Source: an uncultured Eudoraea sp. (GTDB lineage: Bacteria; Bacteroidota; Bacteroidia; Flavobacteriales; Flavobacteriaceae). Taken from it: 64,000 nt of DNA. Below are positions 16,070 through 24,455 of the stretch, in pieces. Each line of letters begins with the position of its first letter. The stretch's first letter is position 1. Under the pieces are notes generated by a model. The model did no database searches. It was not told where the DNA came from and worked only from the letters and a program-made list of their open reading frames with translations. The position numbers were made by a program, and so were the translations under genes. The stretch lies in NCBI RefSeq assembly GCF_947260015.1, contig NZ_CAMYOM010000002.1, positions 1 through 64,000 on the forward strand. Direction: 5' to 3'.

Positions 16070-16609
16070 TTATCCTTTTAGAAATTCACCTATTTCTCCA
16101 AGTCCTTCGCCTTTATAATCAGATTTTTGTATTGCATCCATTAGTTGAATAATATAAGCTGGGTTCATATCCTTACCCAGAACCCGAATGAGAGCAAATC
16201 CTTTGTCATCACTGCTTCCGTAAATTATTACCTCATCAATTGCATCTTCATCTCCTACATACTTAATAACACCCTTTCCGTACTCAGAATTCAATTTCAT
16301 GAGTTCAACAAAATCAGCATTCTTTAAAATAGCATTTACCTTTGCCTTTTCTACTTCATATTCGGCCCCATTCTCGCTTGTCTTCCTAAAAGCCAATAAA
16401 TTCAATTTCTTCAATGACTGTAATGCCTCTTGTTGTGTTTCTGACAAATCCTCATTTTGCAAATTTAGTATGCTCGTTGGAACATCCAATGAAATGAAAT
16501 TAGGGTTTTCTGAACTATCCACATAATATTCCTGGAGACTTTGAGTGGAAGAACATGCGAAAAAGGCCAGTAAGCTAATTACAGAAAGTACGTTTATTAT
16601 TTTTTTCAT
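16070..16609 (-). CDS. DUF4252 lipoprotein
   Basis: A 179-residue exported lipoprotein with a signal peptide and lipobox LAFFACS (Cys19). The mature part alternates short helices and strands and ends with an IQLMDAIQKSDYKGEGL-like segment, as in other DUF4252 proteins. It is the last gene of the sigma-factor operon and precedes a strong terminator. The biochemical role of the family is unknown. It resembles its upstream neighbour in domain type but not closely in sequence, so this looks like an old duplication. A hairpin at 16650-16691 separates it from that gene. Confidence 0.85.
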   Translation of the reverse strand: MKKIINVLSVISLLAFFACSSTQSLQEYYVDSSENPNFISLDVPTSILNLQNEDLSETQQEALQSLKKLNLLAFRKTSENGAEYEVEKAKVNAILKNADFVELMKLNSEYGKGVIKYVGDEDAIDEVIIYGSSDDKGFALIRVLGKDMNPAYIIQLMDAIQKSDYKGEGLGEIGEFLKG

Positions 16610-16649
16610 TTTGTTATCTTTTTATTCAATCAAAACTTGTAGAAATGGC

Positions 16650-16691
16650 AATTGACCTGTTGTTAAGTTTGTAACATCTCAACGGTCAATT
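16650..16691. repeat. Inverted repeat between the two DUF4252 genes
   Basis: AATTGACCTGTTG (16650-16662) pairs with CAACGGTCAATT (16680-16691), with one bulged base, and the stem can extend outward into GGC/ACC. There is no T-run on the coding (minus) strand, so a simple terminator is unlikely. An RNA-processing or stability stem or an operator is possible. Confidence 0.45.
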
Positions 16692-16708
16692 ACCACTTTA
16701 GTTATCTG

Positions 16709-17260
16709 TTATTCTGATTTGTTCTTTTCTGCTTTGTTTAATTCTTCCGGTAAATTCATCTTTTTTGTAAGTGAACCAATTTTGGTAAGATCAATATCCC
16801 CGGTCAATGTAAGAAGAACCGTTTCAATCTTTCTGTCATTTATTTCCATATCTACATTATCGATACCCGTGACAAACATTAATAATTCGCTTACATGATC
16901 TTCGTCTTTGCCGTTTTTTACATAGAATTTAACATTGGTTTCTTTGTCCTTTACCCTCATCAATTCTTCCAACGAAGAAGATTTAAGATACTTGTTCACA
17001 GTAGCCTGCATATCTGCAGAAACTGCTTTATCTTCAGTAACGAATACTTTAAGACCACTTAGGCTTTTTGCAATATTCATAAAATCCTGAGCTTCCGGAT
17101 CATCCACATCCACATCCATCTTAACTAAAAGGTTAAACATGTTTTTATTAACTATTACAGAACTTACCTCATCTGAATCCTCAAATTTATCAAAAATGGA
17201 TTGTGAGAAACCACTAAGAGGTAAAACTGCCATTGCTACTATTAGAATATACTTTTTCAT
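16709..17260 (-). CDS. DUF4252 exported protein
   Basis: A 183-residue protein with a cleavable signal peptide (about 1-19, ending GFSQS). The mature domain has the DUF4252 pattern: an N-terminal helix (SIFDKFEDSDEVSSVIVNK), a MNIAKSLSGLKVFVTED strand-helix unit and a C-terminal ILTLTGDIDLTKIG-type segment. It follows the small membrane protein by ten bases, so it belongs to the same operon as the sigma factor. It is probably periplasmic. Families like this often accompany ECF sigma factors in Flavobacteriaceae, but their signal is unknown. Confidence 0.85.
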   Translation of the reverse strand: MKKYILIVAMAVLPLSGFSQSIFDKFEDSDEVSSVIVNKNMFNLLVKMDVDVDDPEAQDFMNIAKSLSGLKVFVTEDKAVSADMQATVNKYLKSSSLEELMRVKDKETNVKFYVKNGKDEDHVSELLMFVTGIDNVDMEINDRKIETVLLTLTGDIDLTKIGSLTKKMNLPEELNKAEKNKSE

Positions 17261-17270
17261 CTTTTAAATT

Positions 17271-17690
17271 TTAATTGTTGTTGTAAATTTTTTGTTTTGT
17301 TTGTTCAAATTCATTTAAATAGGCTACTTTTTGGGTACCACGTTCCAAATTCTGTGCCAACAGGCCTAACGCCTTCTTTGTTTCATTATAGGCATACTCT
17401 GCCTCCTTTTGTTCCCGGTAATCATTACCGAAATATATTCCAAAGGCCATAACTGCTACTGCTGCAATAGAAATCCATTTGTGGTATGATACCCTAGGTT
17501 TTAATGGAACCTGCTTAGTAAACCGTTCGTCCTTGGCTATGGAAAAGTAAGTAAACATTGGAGCGTAATGTTCCAGATGCGGTGCGACCGAATCCTGTGA
17601 AAAATAGTCTCTTAATTGTTCCTCCTCCTCCACCGTGGTAGTAGCCTCGAAGTACTTTTCCAATAATTTTTCAATTCTATCCAATTCCAT
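17271..17690 (-). CDS. Single-pass membrane protein, probable anti-sigma-like partner
   Basis: A 139-residue protein with a cytoplasmic-type N-terminal helical region (residues 1-70, including EKLLEKYFEATTTVEEEEQLRDYF), one membrane helix (about 71-87) and a C-terminal coiled-coil-like tail rich in Glu, Lys and Gln. The N-terminal pattern is common in Bacteroidota proteins encoded next to ECF sigma factors. There is no zinc-binding His-x3-Cys-x2-Cys motif, so it would be a non-ZAS anti-sigma. It overlaps the sigma gene by 14 bases. The anti-sigma role is inferred from topology and position. Confidence 0.65.
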   Translation of the reverse strand: MELDRIEKLLEKYFEATTTVEEEEQLRDYFSQDSVAPHLEHYAPMFTYFSIAKDERFTKQVPLKPRVSYHKWISIAAVAVMAFGIYFGNDYREQKEAEYAYNETKKALGLLAQNLERGTQKVAYLNEFEQTKQKIYNNN

Positions 17691-18216
17691 AACTATGTTT
17701 TTGCATTAATTTTTCTCTAACTGTTTTTCTTGCTCTGGAAAGTGCTACTCTTACTGCCGTAGGCTGCATTTCCAGTAAATCTGCAATTTCATTAAAATCA
17801 TATTCCTCAACATCCCGCAATTGCAATACCAATTTTTGTTGATCCGGCAATTCCTCCATAATTTTCTCTACCCAACTTACGCTGTCTCTTGCCTCCAGCT
17901 GTTTTTGCAATGAAGTATTCCCATCTTCGTAATTGCTGTGAACCAGTTTCAGGTTATTCGATTGTTTCGACTTTAACCTATCCAGACAAAAGTTCTTGGT
18001 CATTGTCATCGCAAAGGCCTCAACATTTTTGTAATTCGCAATATTGTCATTCTTAGACCACAATTTCATCAGTATCTCCTGAGTGGCATCTTCTGCTTCT
18101 TCTGCGGATGTGAGTAATCTTTTTGACAATCTATATAACTTGTCTTTAAAGGGCATAACCACTTTTAAAAATTCTGATTGCGTCATTATCGGTTGTTCTG
18201 TTGTCGTATAAACCAT
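17677..18216 (-). CDS. ECF-type RNA polymerase sigma factor (first of two)
   Basis: A 179-residue sigma-70 family factor with region 2 (MPFKDKLYRLSKRLLTSAEEAEDATQEILMKLW) and region 4 (ELPDQQKLVLQLRDVEEYDFNEIADLL, then a helix-turn-helix) and no region 3, which defines the ECF class. A second Met at residue 11 (18186) begins with TQSEF and may be the true start. It leads an operon with a membrane protein and two DUF4252 exported proteins, overlapping the next gene by 14 bases. A GTAAC-N16-CGTC element at 18239-18263 resembles an ECF promoter, suggesting self-activation. Confidence 0.93.
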   Translation of the reverse strand: MVYTTTEQPIMTQSEFLKVVMPFKDKLYRLSKRLLTSAEEAEDATQEILMKLWSKNDNIANYKNVEAFAMTMTKNFCLDRLKSKQSNNLKLVHSNYEDGNTSLQKQLEARDSVSWVEKIMEELPDQQKLVLQLRDVEEYDFNEIADLLEMQPTAVRVALSRARKTVREKLMQKHSYGIG

Positions 18217-18238
18217 TAAAGGTGTTTTACATAAGCAA

Positions 18239-18263
18239 GACGAAGTACATCGAATTTTGTTAC
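18239..18263 (-). promoter_or_regulatory. Candidate ECF-type promoter of the first sigma operon
   Basis: On the minus strand GTAAC (18263-18259) and CGTC (18242-18239) are separated by 16 bases, the usual spacing of ECF -35 and -10 elements. Transcription would start about 16 bases ahead of the first sigma start codon. Confidence 0.5.
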
Positions 18264-18378
18264 AAAAAATTTTATTTTCTTGCAGATGTAAGTAATTTGC
18301 ACCCCTTAAAGCTAATATTTTTTATATATAACAGAACTAATAACACAATTGGGGGAATAGTGTTAATGAATATTAAAA

Positions 18379-18412
18379 TTGGAATGATAGTTGTAGAAAC
18401 TATGTAAATTTG
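18379..18412 (+). promoter_or_regulatory. Bacteroidota-type promoter for the S41 peptidase gene
   Basis: TTG (18379-18381), 23 bases, then TAAATTTG (18405-18412), an exact TAnnTTTG match. The start codon at 18417 begins only five bases after the -7 element, so the mRNA may be leaderless or nearly so. Confidence 0.5.
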
Positions 18413-18416
18413 CCAA

Positions 18417-19892
18417 ATGAAAAAGTTTCTCCTTTTATTTATAGGGATTGTCTCCCTAAATATTTCCTGCAGTAAAGATGATGACATAGGTGTCAGCGGC
18501 CCCGGAGGTGACTCAGCAAGTGTTCAGGACTTTATGTGGAAGGCTATGAATATCTGGTATTTCTGGCAATCGGATGTAGCCGACCTGGCGGATGATAGAT
18601 TTAGCACCAACGAGGAGTACACTGAATTTTTATTCTCGGAAGCGGATCCTGCTGATTTTTTCGATAATAAACTGCGCTTTTCAGAAGATCGCTTTAGCTT
18701 TTATAATATGGATTATAAAGAACTCACGGATAATTTATCCGGAATCTCGCGAAGTAACGGTCTGGAATTTGGTTTATTTTTATATGGTGAGAACGATACA
18801 GATATCTTTGGGTACGTACGTTATATTGTTCCTAATTCTGATGCTTCTACAAAAGACATCTCCCGTGGAGAATTATTCACTGGGGTGGATGGGCAAAGTT
18901 TAAATGAAAGTAATTACCGGGATCTTTTGTTTGGTGAAAATGCAACCTACACATTGAATATGGCGGATATTGCAGATGGAATAGTTACTCCGAATGACAA
19001 AAGTGTGGAATTGACTAAACAGGAAGGGTTAGTTGAAAATCCGGTTTTTGTAGTAAAGTCCTTCGATATAAATGGTCAAAAAATAGGCTATCTGATGTAT
19101 AATAATTTTACAAACGAGTTTGATGAAGTTTTGAATGATGCTTTCGGACAATTAAAGACTGATGGGGTTAGTGATTTAGTGCTTGACTTACGCTATAATC
19201 CGGGCGGTTCTGTAAATTCTTCCCGCTTACTTTCAAGCATGATTTTTAGTACCAATACCAATAATTTATACCTCAGACAACGTTGGAATGACAAATTGCA
19301 AGGCGTTTTTTCTGACGAGGATTTAACTGACTATTTTGCAGACAGAACAGGGGCAGGCACAACAATAAATACTTTAAACTTGAACAGGGTTTATGTATTA
19401 ACAACCGGGAGTTCGGCTTCGGCTAGTGAATTGGTAATTAATGCTTTAAATCCCTATGTTGAAGTTATTAAAATAGGTGCTACAACCCGGGGCAAGAATG
19501 AATTTTCACTTACAATGGTGGATGATCCAGACCGTGATGGAGCTCCTTTTATTTATACCCCTTCCAGAGAAAACCAGATTAACCCCGATAATAGCTGGGC
19601 TATTCAACCATTGGTAGGAAGAAATGAAAATTCTGTAGGCTTCTCGGATTATTCAGCAGGTTTTGACCCTGATATTGAATTAAAGGAGGATTTGGAAAAC
19701 CTGGGAGTTCTAGGGGATGAAAATGAACCATTACTGGCCAGGGCCATTGAAGAAGTTACAGGTATATCAGGGAAAAGGGATTTTACCGTAAAGACGCCTG
19801 TTGAGCCATTCACAAGCTCTAAAATGTTTACTCCAATGAAGGACAATATGGTATTGGATAAGCCTCTTCATCTAAACCTTGATTTGAAATAA
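18417..19892 (+). CDS. S41 family peptidase, lipoprotein
   Basis: A 491-residue serine protease of the C-terminal processing peptidase family, exported as a lipoprotein (Cys18 after NIS). Order: N-terminal helical region, PDZ-like region (about 110-205), then the catalytic core with DLRYNPGG (257-264), GSSASASE (331-338) containing the nucleophilic serine, and TRGK (357-360) with the general-base lysine. It would cleave periplasmic or outer-membrane proteins at their C-termini. It is monocistronic, convergent with the TonB receptor gene and separated from it by seven bases. Confidence 0.92.
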   Translation: MKKFLLLFIGIVSLNISCSKDDDIGVSGPGGDSASVQDFMWKAMNIWYFWQSDVADLADDRFSTNEEYTEFLFSEADPADFFDNKLRFSEDRFSFYNMDYKELTDNLSGISRSNGLEFGLFLYGENDTDIFGYVRYIVPNSDASTKDISRGELFTGVDGQSLNESNYRDLLFGENATYTLNMADIADGIVTPNDKSVELTKQEGLVENPVFVVKSFDINGQKIGYLMYNNFTNEFDEVLNDAFGQLKTDGVSDLVLDLRYNPGGSVNSSRLLSSMIFSTNTNNLYLRQRWNDKLQGVFSDEDLTDYFADRTGAGTTINTLNLNRVYVLTTGSSASASELVINALNPYVEVIKIGATTRGKNEFSLTMVDDPDRDGAPFIYTPSRENQINPDNSWAIQPLVGRNENSVGFSDYSAGFDPDIELKEDLENLGVLGDENEPLLARAIEEVTGISGKRDFTVKTPVEPFTSSKMFTPMKDNMVLDKPLHLNLDLK

Positions 19893-19899
19893 TAATAAC

Positions 19900-21774
19900 T
19901 TAGAGTTTTAAACTCAATCCTAACCTAAGGTTCCGACCTCTTGTGGTGAATCCTATTACCTCGGTAAAATTGGTATTAAACACATTTTCTATGCTTAAAA
20001 AGAATTTGAGTTTATTTGCCATTACTTCTTGTGATATATAAATACCAAAAGTTGAAAAAGGTTCGAGAACCTGTTCATCAAATGTGTTAAAATCCGTATC
20101 CAGGCGTTTACCTGTATATGAATACGTAAGAGATGTATAGGTCTTGGTAGTAAAGCTATAACTCAAAGCCGCATTAAAACTGTGTTTAGGTATTCTTATA
20201 GCATTATCTCCTTTTCTTTCCGTAAAAGTGTAGTTTGCGGTCAAATTCATTTTCACAAGGGGTACCCAATCTAATTGGGCCTCAAAACCTTGTACATTAA
20301 TTGTATTTGAAGCATTAAAATATTGAAAAAGAGTATTGTCAAAAAATACAAAATTGTCTTCTTTTCTATTGAAATACAAAGCGCTTAACCTTAATGTCTC
20401 ATTTGCTTTATACTCCAGACCTCCTTCGGCAGTTCGGTTAGTTTCAGGTTCTAACAATGGGTTAGCACCAAAAATCCCAAATAACTGGTTTAGTGAAGGT
20501 GTGATATAAGAGGTGGCATAAGAGCCCATAAATTTTAAATAGCCCTCATCTAAAGCCATTGAATAAGACGGATTAATATTGTATACTATATGTGAACCAT
20601 ATTCCGAATGAAGGTTTAATCGTAGCCCGGCATTTACATTTAACCCAAAAGATGAAACATAAACCAAATTGGCATAAGGGTCTATAAGCGAGAATTCCTG
20701 CATTCCGTCCACTTCAGCTCTATCGAGATTATAATTAATTCCCAAAATGGCATATATACGATCGTCAAAGGTATATCTGTTAAACAGATCAACCACATAA
20801 TTATTCCCTTCAAACATAGAAGGGAAGGCACTCCTGTTGTCCGACTTATAATTTGTAAATGATCCTTTTAAATTTAAATCCCCGTTTTCATAAGTCCATT
20901 TGGAAGAAATACCCAACCGTTTTTGTTCTGTAAGAAAAGTATAAGGAGCATCAATTAAGCCAAAAGATTCATCATAAGCACTGTTCAAATTCGTCTGATT
21001 AGCGTAAATAGTAAGATTTACCTGATCATTAAATGTATATCCTAATTTTAGATCAATATTATATCTTGAAAAAGGGTCTTCCTCGTTAGATTCGGTAATA
21101 ATTGATGATAAACCATTAGTATAAACATTGGAAAAGCCAAGAGAATAAGTAAAGCTGTCAAGAGTTCCTGTTACCGAGGCGGTGTTGCTAAAATCTGCAA
21201 TATTATAATTCTGTTCTAATGAAGATTGGTTCGTCCCAATACTGGATTGAAAATCACCACTAATTTTTTTGTTCGAAGCCTTCTTACTCAGAATGTTAAT
21301 TACAGCAGTTGCTGCACTCATGCCATACAACGTACTGGAAGCTCCTTTAATGATTTCAATTGATTCTATTTTCGATGTGGCGAGCAATCGAAGATCATAT
21401 TCTTGCGAAAAAGAAGAAGGATCAGAAACTCTTATACCGTCAATCAAGATTAAAACCTGCCTGCCTCTGCCACCCCGGGCAAAAATACCTAACACCTCTC
21501 CCTGTCTGCCACGGCTCCCGTTGATTTCAATTCCACTTTTGGTATTAATTATCTCCGCTACGGTTTTACCCTGGCTATTTTCCAGTTCCTTAAGGCCAAT
21601 CTTAATTACCGTTTTGCCGGAGTTTTCCCTTTTTAAAGGAAATCTGGAATCACTGACCACCACCTCATCTAATTCCTGTAAATCCATGGTATCCCTTTGG
21701 TTCTGGGCAGATAACGTTGTTAACATTACGCAAAGAATACAAAAAAGAGAGCCTCTTTTTATCATTATAGTCAA
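19900..21774 (-). CDS. btuB: TonB-dependent outer-membrane receptor, probable vitamin B12 transporter
   Basis: A 624-residue outer-membrane receptor. After the signal peptide (about 1-23) comes a TonB-box region, then a plug domain with RGGRGRQVLILIDGIR and IESIEIIKGASSTLYG, followed by a 22-strand-type barrel of aromatic-rich strands ending in the C-terminal LRLGLSLKL. The length, shorter than SusC-type proteins, fits BtuB-like vitamin receptors. The cobalamin riboswitch directly upstream and the divergent btuFCD genes identify cobalamin or a related corrinoid as the likely substrate. The start could be residue 1 or the Met at residue 4. Confidence 0.92.
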   Translation of the reverse strand: MTIMIKRGSLFCILCVMLTTLSAQNQRDTMDLQELDEVVVSDSRFPLKRENSGKTVIKIGLKELENSQGKTVAEIINTKSGIEINGSRGRQGEVLGIFARGGRGRQVLILIDGIRVSDPSSFSQEYDLRLLATSKIESIEIIKGASSTLYGMSAATAVINILSKKASNKKISGDFQSSIGTNQSSLEQNYNIADFSNTASVTGTLDSFTYSLGFSNVYTNGLSSIITESNEEDPFSRYNIDLKLGYTFNDQVNLTIYANQTNLNSAYDESFGLIDAPYTFLTEQKRLGISSKWTYENGDLNLKGSFTNYKSDNRSAFPSMFEGNNYVVDLFNRYTFDDRIYAILGINYNLDRAEVDGMQEFSLIDPYANLVYVSSFGLNVNAGLRLNLHSEYGSHIVYNINPSYSMALDEGYLKFMGSYATSYITPSLNQLFGIFGANPLLEPETNRTAEGGLEYKANETLRLSALYFNRKEDNFVFFDNTLFQYFNASNTINVQGFEAQLDWVPLVKMNLTANYTFTERKGDNAIRIPKHSFNAALSYSFTTKTYTSLTYSYTGKRLDTDFNTFDEQVLEPFSTFGIYISQEVMANKLKFFLSIENVFNTNFTEVIGFTTRGRNLRLGLSLKL

Positions 21775-21848
21775 ATAATAGTGCGGGAAAATTGTACAGC
21801 TGTTCCATACGTAAACTTTTAACCCGAAAGTTTAACATTGTTTGTTGA

Positions 21849-22030
21849 ATTGGGCAGGTCTCCTGACTTGCGTCTTGCCACCAACCTTCCCGTGGATGTT
21901 CAATTTAAAAGAACACAAACAGTGGTATTGAAGTGGTAACAAGCATTCCTTATTATAGGAACTAAGCTTACAGTTGCGGGAACAGTTCCGGAATTAAACC
22001 GGATTCCCTTTTAATTTCAATTCTAATTAA
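21849..22030 (-). promoter_or_regulatory. Cobalamin riboswitch
   Basis: On the minus strand the elements run in the canonical order: GGGAATCC (22008-22001), GCAACTGTAAGC (21977-21966, B12-box core), the ACCACTG loop (near 21920), GGGAAGG/GGTGGCAAG (about 21890-21873) and the closing AAGTCAGGAGACCTGCC (21869-21853). It ends about 75 bases before the TonB receptor start. Adenosylcobalamin binding would repress receptor synthesis. Confidence 0.95.
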
Positions 22031-22073
22031 AGAAGTGAAAACCAAATTTCGTCGCTAATGTAGCACTATTTCT

Positions 22074-22190
22074 CTAGTCCGAGTCCCTTTTCCTTCCCAG
22101 TTTACTGATAAGCCAGAGAATTCCAACAATGAAATGAAGTATTACAATTCCCCCAATGACATAGACTATGATATTAGAATCTCTTCCCAT
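22074..22190 (-). CDS. Small single-pass membrane protein, 38 residues
   Basis: An ATG at 22190 opens a 38-codon frame ending in TAG at 22074. The protein begins MGRDSN, continues with one hydrophobic helix (about residues 7-28, with YVIGGIVILHFIVGILW) and ends in a basic-acidic tail SKLGRKRDSD. That is the profile of a real small membrane protein (short polar N-terminus, single helix, positive residues on the cytoplasmic side) rather than random hydrophobic noise. It lies just upstream of the riboswitch on the same strand and divergent from btuF. I recognise no family. It could act with the transporter or be unrelated. Confidence 0.6.
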   Translation of the reverse strand: MGRDSNIIVYVIGGIVILHFIVGILWLISKLGRKRDSD

Positions 22191-22263
22191 ATGAGAATTT
22201 TTAACAAATTTAGAAAGTATATAATTTTAGAAATGTGACTTTTGTTACCTTGCGAAAGTGTTT

Positions 22264-23424
22264 ATGAATCCATTCGCAATTAAATATATAGCCCTACTTA
22301 GTTTGCTTCTAGTCCTTGTTTCCTGTAAAAAGAAAAGTGAGATTTCTTTGCCCGAAACCTTAAATATGGATATGGTTGCCATTAATTATGCCAAAGGCTT
22401 CTCAATTGAGAAGTCTGCTTCGGGAATTACCATAATCAAGGTGTTTTCTCCCTGGCCCGATGCAGAGGAGGCTTTTACTTATGCTTTAGTGCCTAAAGAA
22501 CTTAAAACATTACCAATACTAAACAAAAAGGATTTTGATGCAATTATAAATGTTCCTGTGGAACGAATTATTGCCACCTCAACAACCCATATACCCGCTT
22601 TGGAGAATCTGGGAGTTATAGACAAGCTCGTAGGTTTTCCTGATACAAGATATATTTCTTCAGAAGTTACCAGGAAAAAAATAGATAAGGGAGAAATAAC
22701 AGATTTGGGTAATAACGAGTCTATTAATACTGAAATGGCCATTAACCTTAATCCTGATCTAGTAATAGGTTTCAGCATAAATAATCAGAATAGGGCCTAC
22801 GAAACTCTTCAGCGTTCAAATATTCCGCTTGTTTACAATGGAGATTGGACAGAAGAAACACCTTTGGGTAAGGCAGAGTGGATTAAGTTCTTTGCACCTT
22901 TCTTTAGTTTGGAGGAAGAAGCTGAAGACATTTTTAAGACTATTGAAACAAATTATTTAGCCGCCAAGGTTTTGGCGATGCAAGCGACCAACAAACCGAC
23001 AGTGCTTAGCGGTGCACTATATAAAGATGTATGGTATCTCCCAGGAGGGAAAAGTTGGGCAGCCGGCTTTATTAATGACGCCAATGCAGATTACTTATGG
23101 AGTGGCACAAACGCAACCGGCAGTCTTTCATTAAGTTTAGAAAGTGTGCTAGCCAAAGCAAGAAACGCTTCATTTTGGGTTTCTCCTTCTCAATTTATAT
23201 CTTATAATGAACTTGAAGAGGCTAGCAGACATTATAGACAGTTTAAAGCCTATAAAGAAGAAAAAATATACACTTTTGCCAACACCAAAGGAGAAAGTGG
23301 AGGTTTGTTGTTTTATGAATTGGGGCCTGCCAGGCCCGATTTGATCTTAAAAGACCTTATATACATTTTTCATCCCGAATTGCTTCCGGAACACCAGCTT
23401 TTCTTTTATAAACCCTTACAGTAG
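22264..23424 (+). CDS. btuF: Periplasmic corrinoid/iron-complex-binding lipoprotein of an ABC transporter
   Basis: About 386 residues from the ATG at 22264; a GTG two codons earlier is possible. It has a lipobox LVLVSC, then two lobes of the helical-backbone metal receptor fold: the N-lobe with VERIIATSTTHIPALENLGVID and INTEMAINLNPDLVIGF, and the C-lobe with VWYLPGGKSWAAGFINDANADYLW. These match BtuF/FecB-like binding proteins. It is followed by permease and ATPase genes with a one-base overlap. Siderophore or haem binding cannot be excluded by sequence, but the adjacent riboswitch-controlled receptor favours cobalamin. Confidence 0.88.
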   Translation: MNPFAIKYIALLSLLLVLVSCKKKSEISLPETLNMDMVAINYAKGFSIEKSASGITIIKVFSPWPDAEEAFTYALVPKELKTLPILNKKDFDAIINVPVERIIATSTTHIPALENLGVIDKLVGFPDTRYISSEVTRKKIDKGEITDLGNNESINTEMAINLNPDLVIGFSINNQNRAYETLQRSNIPLVYNGDWTEETPLGKAEWIKFFAPFFSLEEEAEDIFKTIETNYLAAKVLAMQATNKPTVLSGALYKDVWYLPGGKSWAAGFINDANADYLWSGTNATGSLSLSLESVLAKARNASFWVSPSQFISYNELEEASRHYRQFKAYKEEKIYTFANTKGESGGLLFYELGPARPDLILKDLIYIFHPELLPEHQLFFYKPLQ

Positions 23425-24455
23425 TGCAAAGATCAAATACATACCTGTTTCCTTTTCTAATCTTATTTTTGGTTTTGCTTTTTTGTTTTGTACTTAATCT
23501 TAGTCTTGGATCTGTAGCCATTCCGTTCAATGATACTATGAAGAGTATTTTTGGAGGAGCAGTTGCAAACGAATCGTGGCATTACATTATATGGAATTAC
23601 AGGATTCCAAAGGCCTTTACCGCCATTTTAGTGGGTAGCGGGCTGTCTCTTAGTGGTTTATTAATGCAGACTCTTTTCAGAAACCCATTAGCAGGCCCTT
23701 TTGTTTTGGGAATAAGCTCAGGCGCAAGCTTGGGTGCGGCATTCTTAATCATGGGATCTACGCTATTTTCCCATTGGTTTATTTTTGAAGTCATCAATGA
23801 CGTTTCCCTGGCCATCGCTTCAAGTATAGGAAGTTTTTTAGTCCTTTTGGCTGTAATTACAGTAGCCACAAGAGTTAAAGATACCATGGCATTGCTCATA
23901 ATTGGATTAATGTTTGGCAGTATCACTGCTGCTCTGGTAAGCGTCCTTTCTTATTTCACGGATGCCGAAAAATTGCAACAATATATCTTTTGGGCATTTG
24001 GCAGCGTAGGAAATTTATCTGGGGTACAACTGGCTGTGTTAACCGCATTTATCCTTGCAGGCATTATATTGAGTATTATTTCTGTCAAATCGCTCAATGC
24101 CCTGTTACTGGGAGAGAATTATGCGCGTAGTCTGGGTGTGCGCTTAAAGAAGACTCGTTTCATAATTATTATAGCGACAGGTTTACTAGCAGGTGCGGTA
24201 ACAGCTTTTGCAGGTCCCATTGCTTTTATAGGACTCGCGGTACCTCACTTAACCCGTCAGATTTTTAATACCACAGATCATAGAATATTGGTGCCTGCAG
24301 TACTTGTTTACGGGGCCATACTTCTGTTACTTTGTGATTTGATAGCTCAATTACCCTCATCCTCCTATGTATTGCCATTAAACGCTATTACTTCGGTTGT
24401 AGGTGCACCTGTGGTCATATGGCTATTGGTGCGAAAGAAGAAAATGATATTTTAA
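23424..24455 (+). CDS. btuC: FecCD-family ABC transporter permease, probable B12 importer
   Basis: A 343-residue polytopic inner-membrane permease with about ten helices. Family landmarks are WNYRIPKAFTAILVGSGLSLSGLLMQTLFRNPLAGP near the N-terminus, the ATPase-coupling region GENYARSLGVRLKKTR, and GPIAFIGLAVPHLTRQ near the end. It starts at a GTG that shares its first base with the last base of the btuF stop, so translation is coupled. The gene for the ATPase begins inside its 3' end. It would move the substrate delivered by the preceding binding protein. Confidence 0.93.
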   Translation: MQRSNTYLFPFLILFLVLLFCFVLNLSLGSVAIPFNDTMKSIFGGAVANESWHYIIWNYRIPKAFTAILVGSGLSLSGLLMQTLFRNPLAGPFVLGISSGASLGAAFLIMGSTLFSHWFIFEVINDVSLAIASSIGSFLVLLAVITVATRVKDTMALLIIGLMFGSITAALVSVLSYFTDAEKLQQYIFWAFGSVGNLSGVQLAVLTAFILAGIILSIISVKSLNALLLGENYARSLGVRLKKTRFIIIIATGLLAGAVTAFAGPIAFIGLAVPHLTRQIFNTTDHRILVPAVLVYGAILLLLCDLIAQLPSSSYVLPLNAITSVVGAPVVIWLLVRKKKMIF

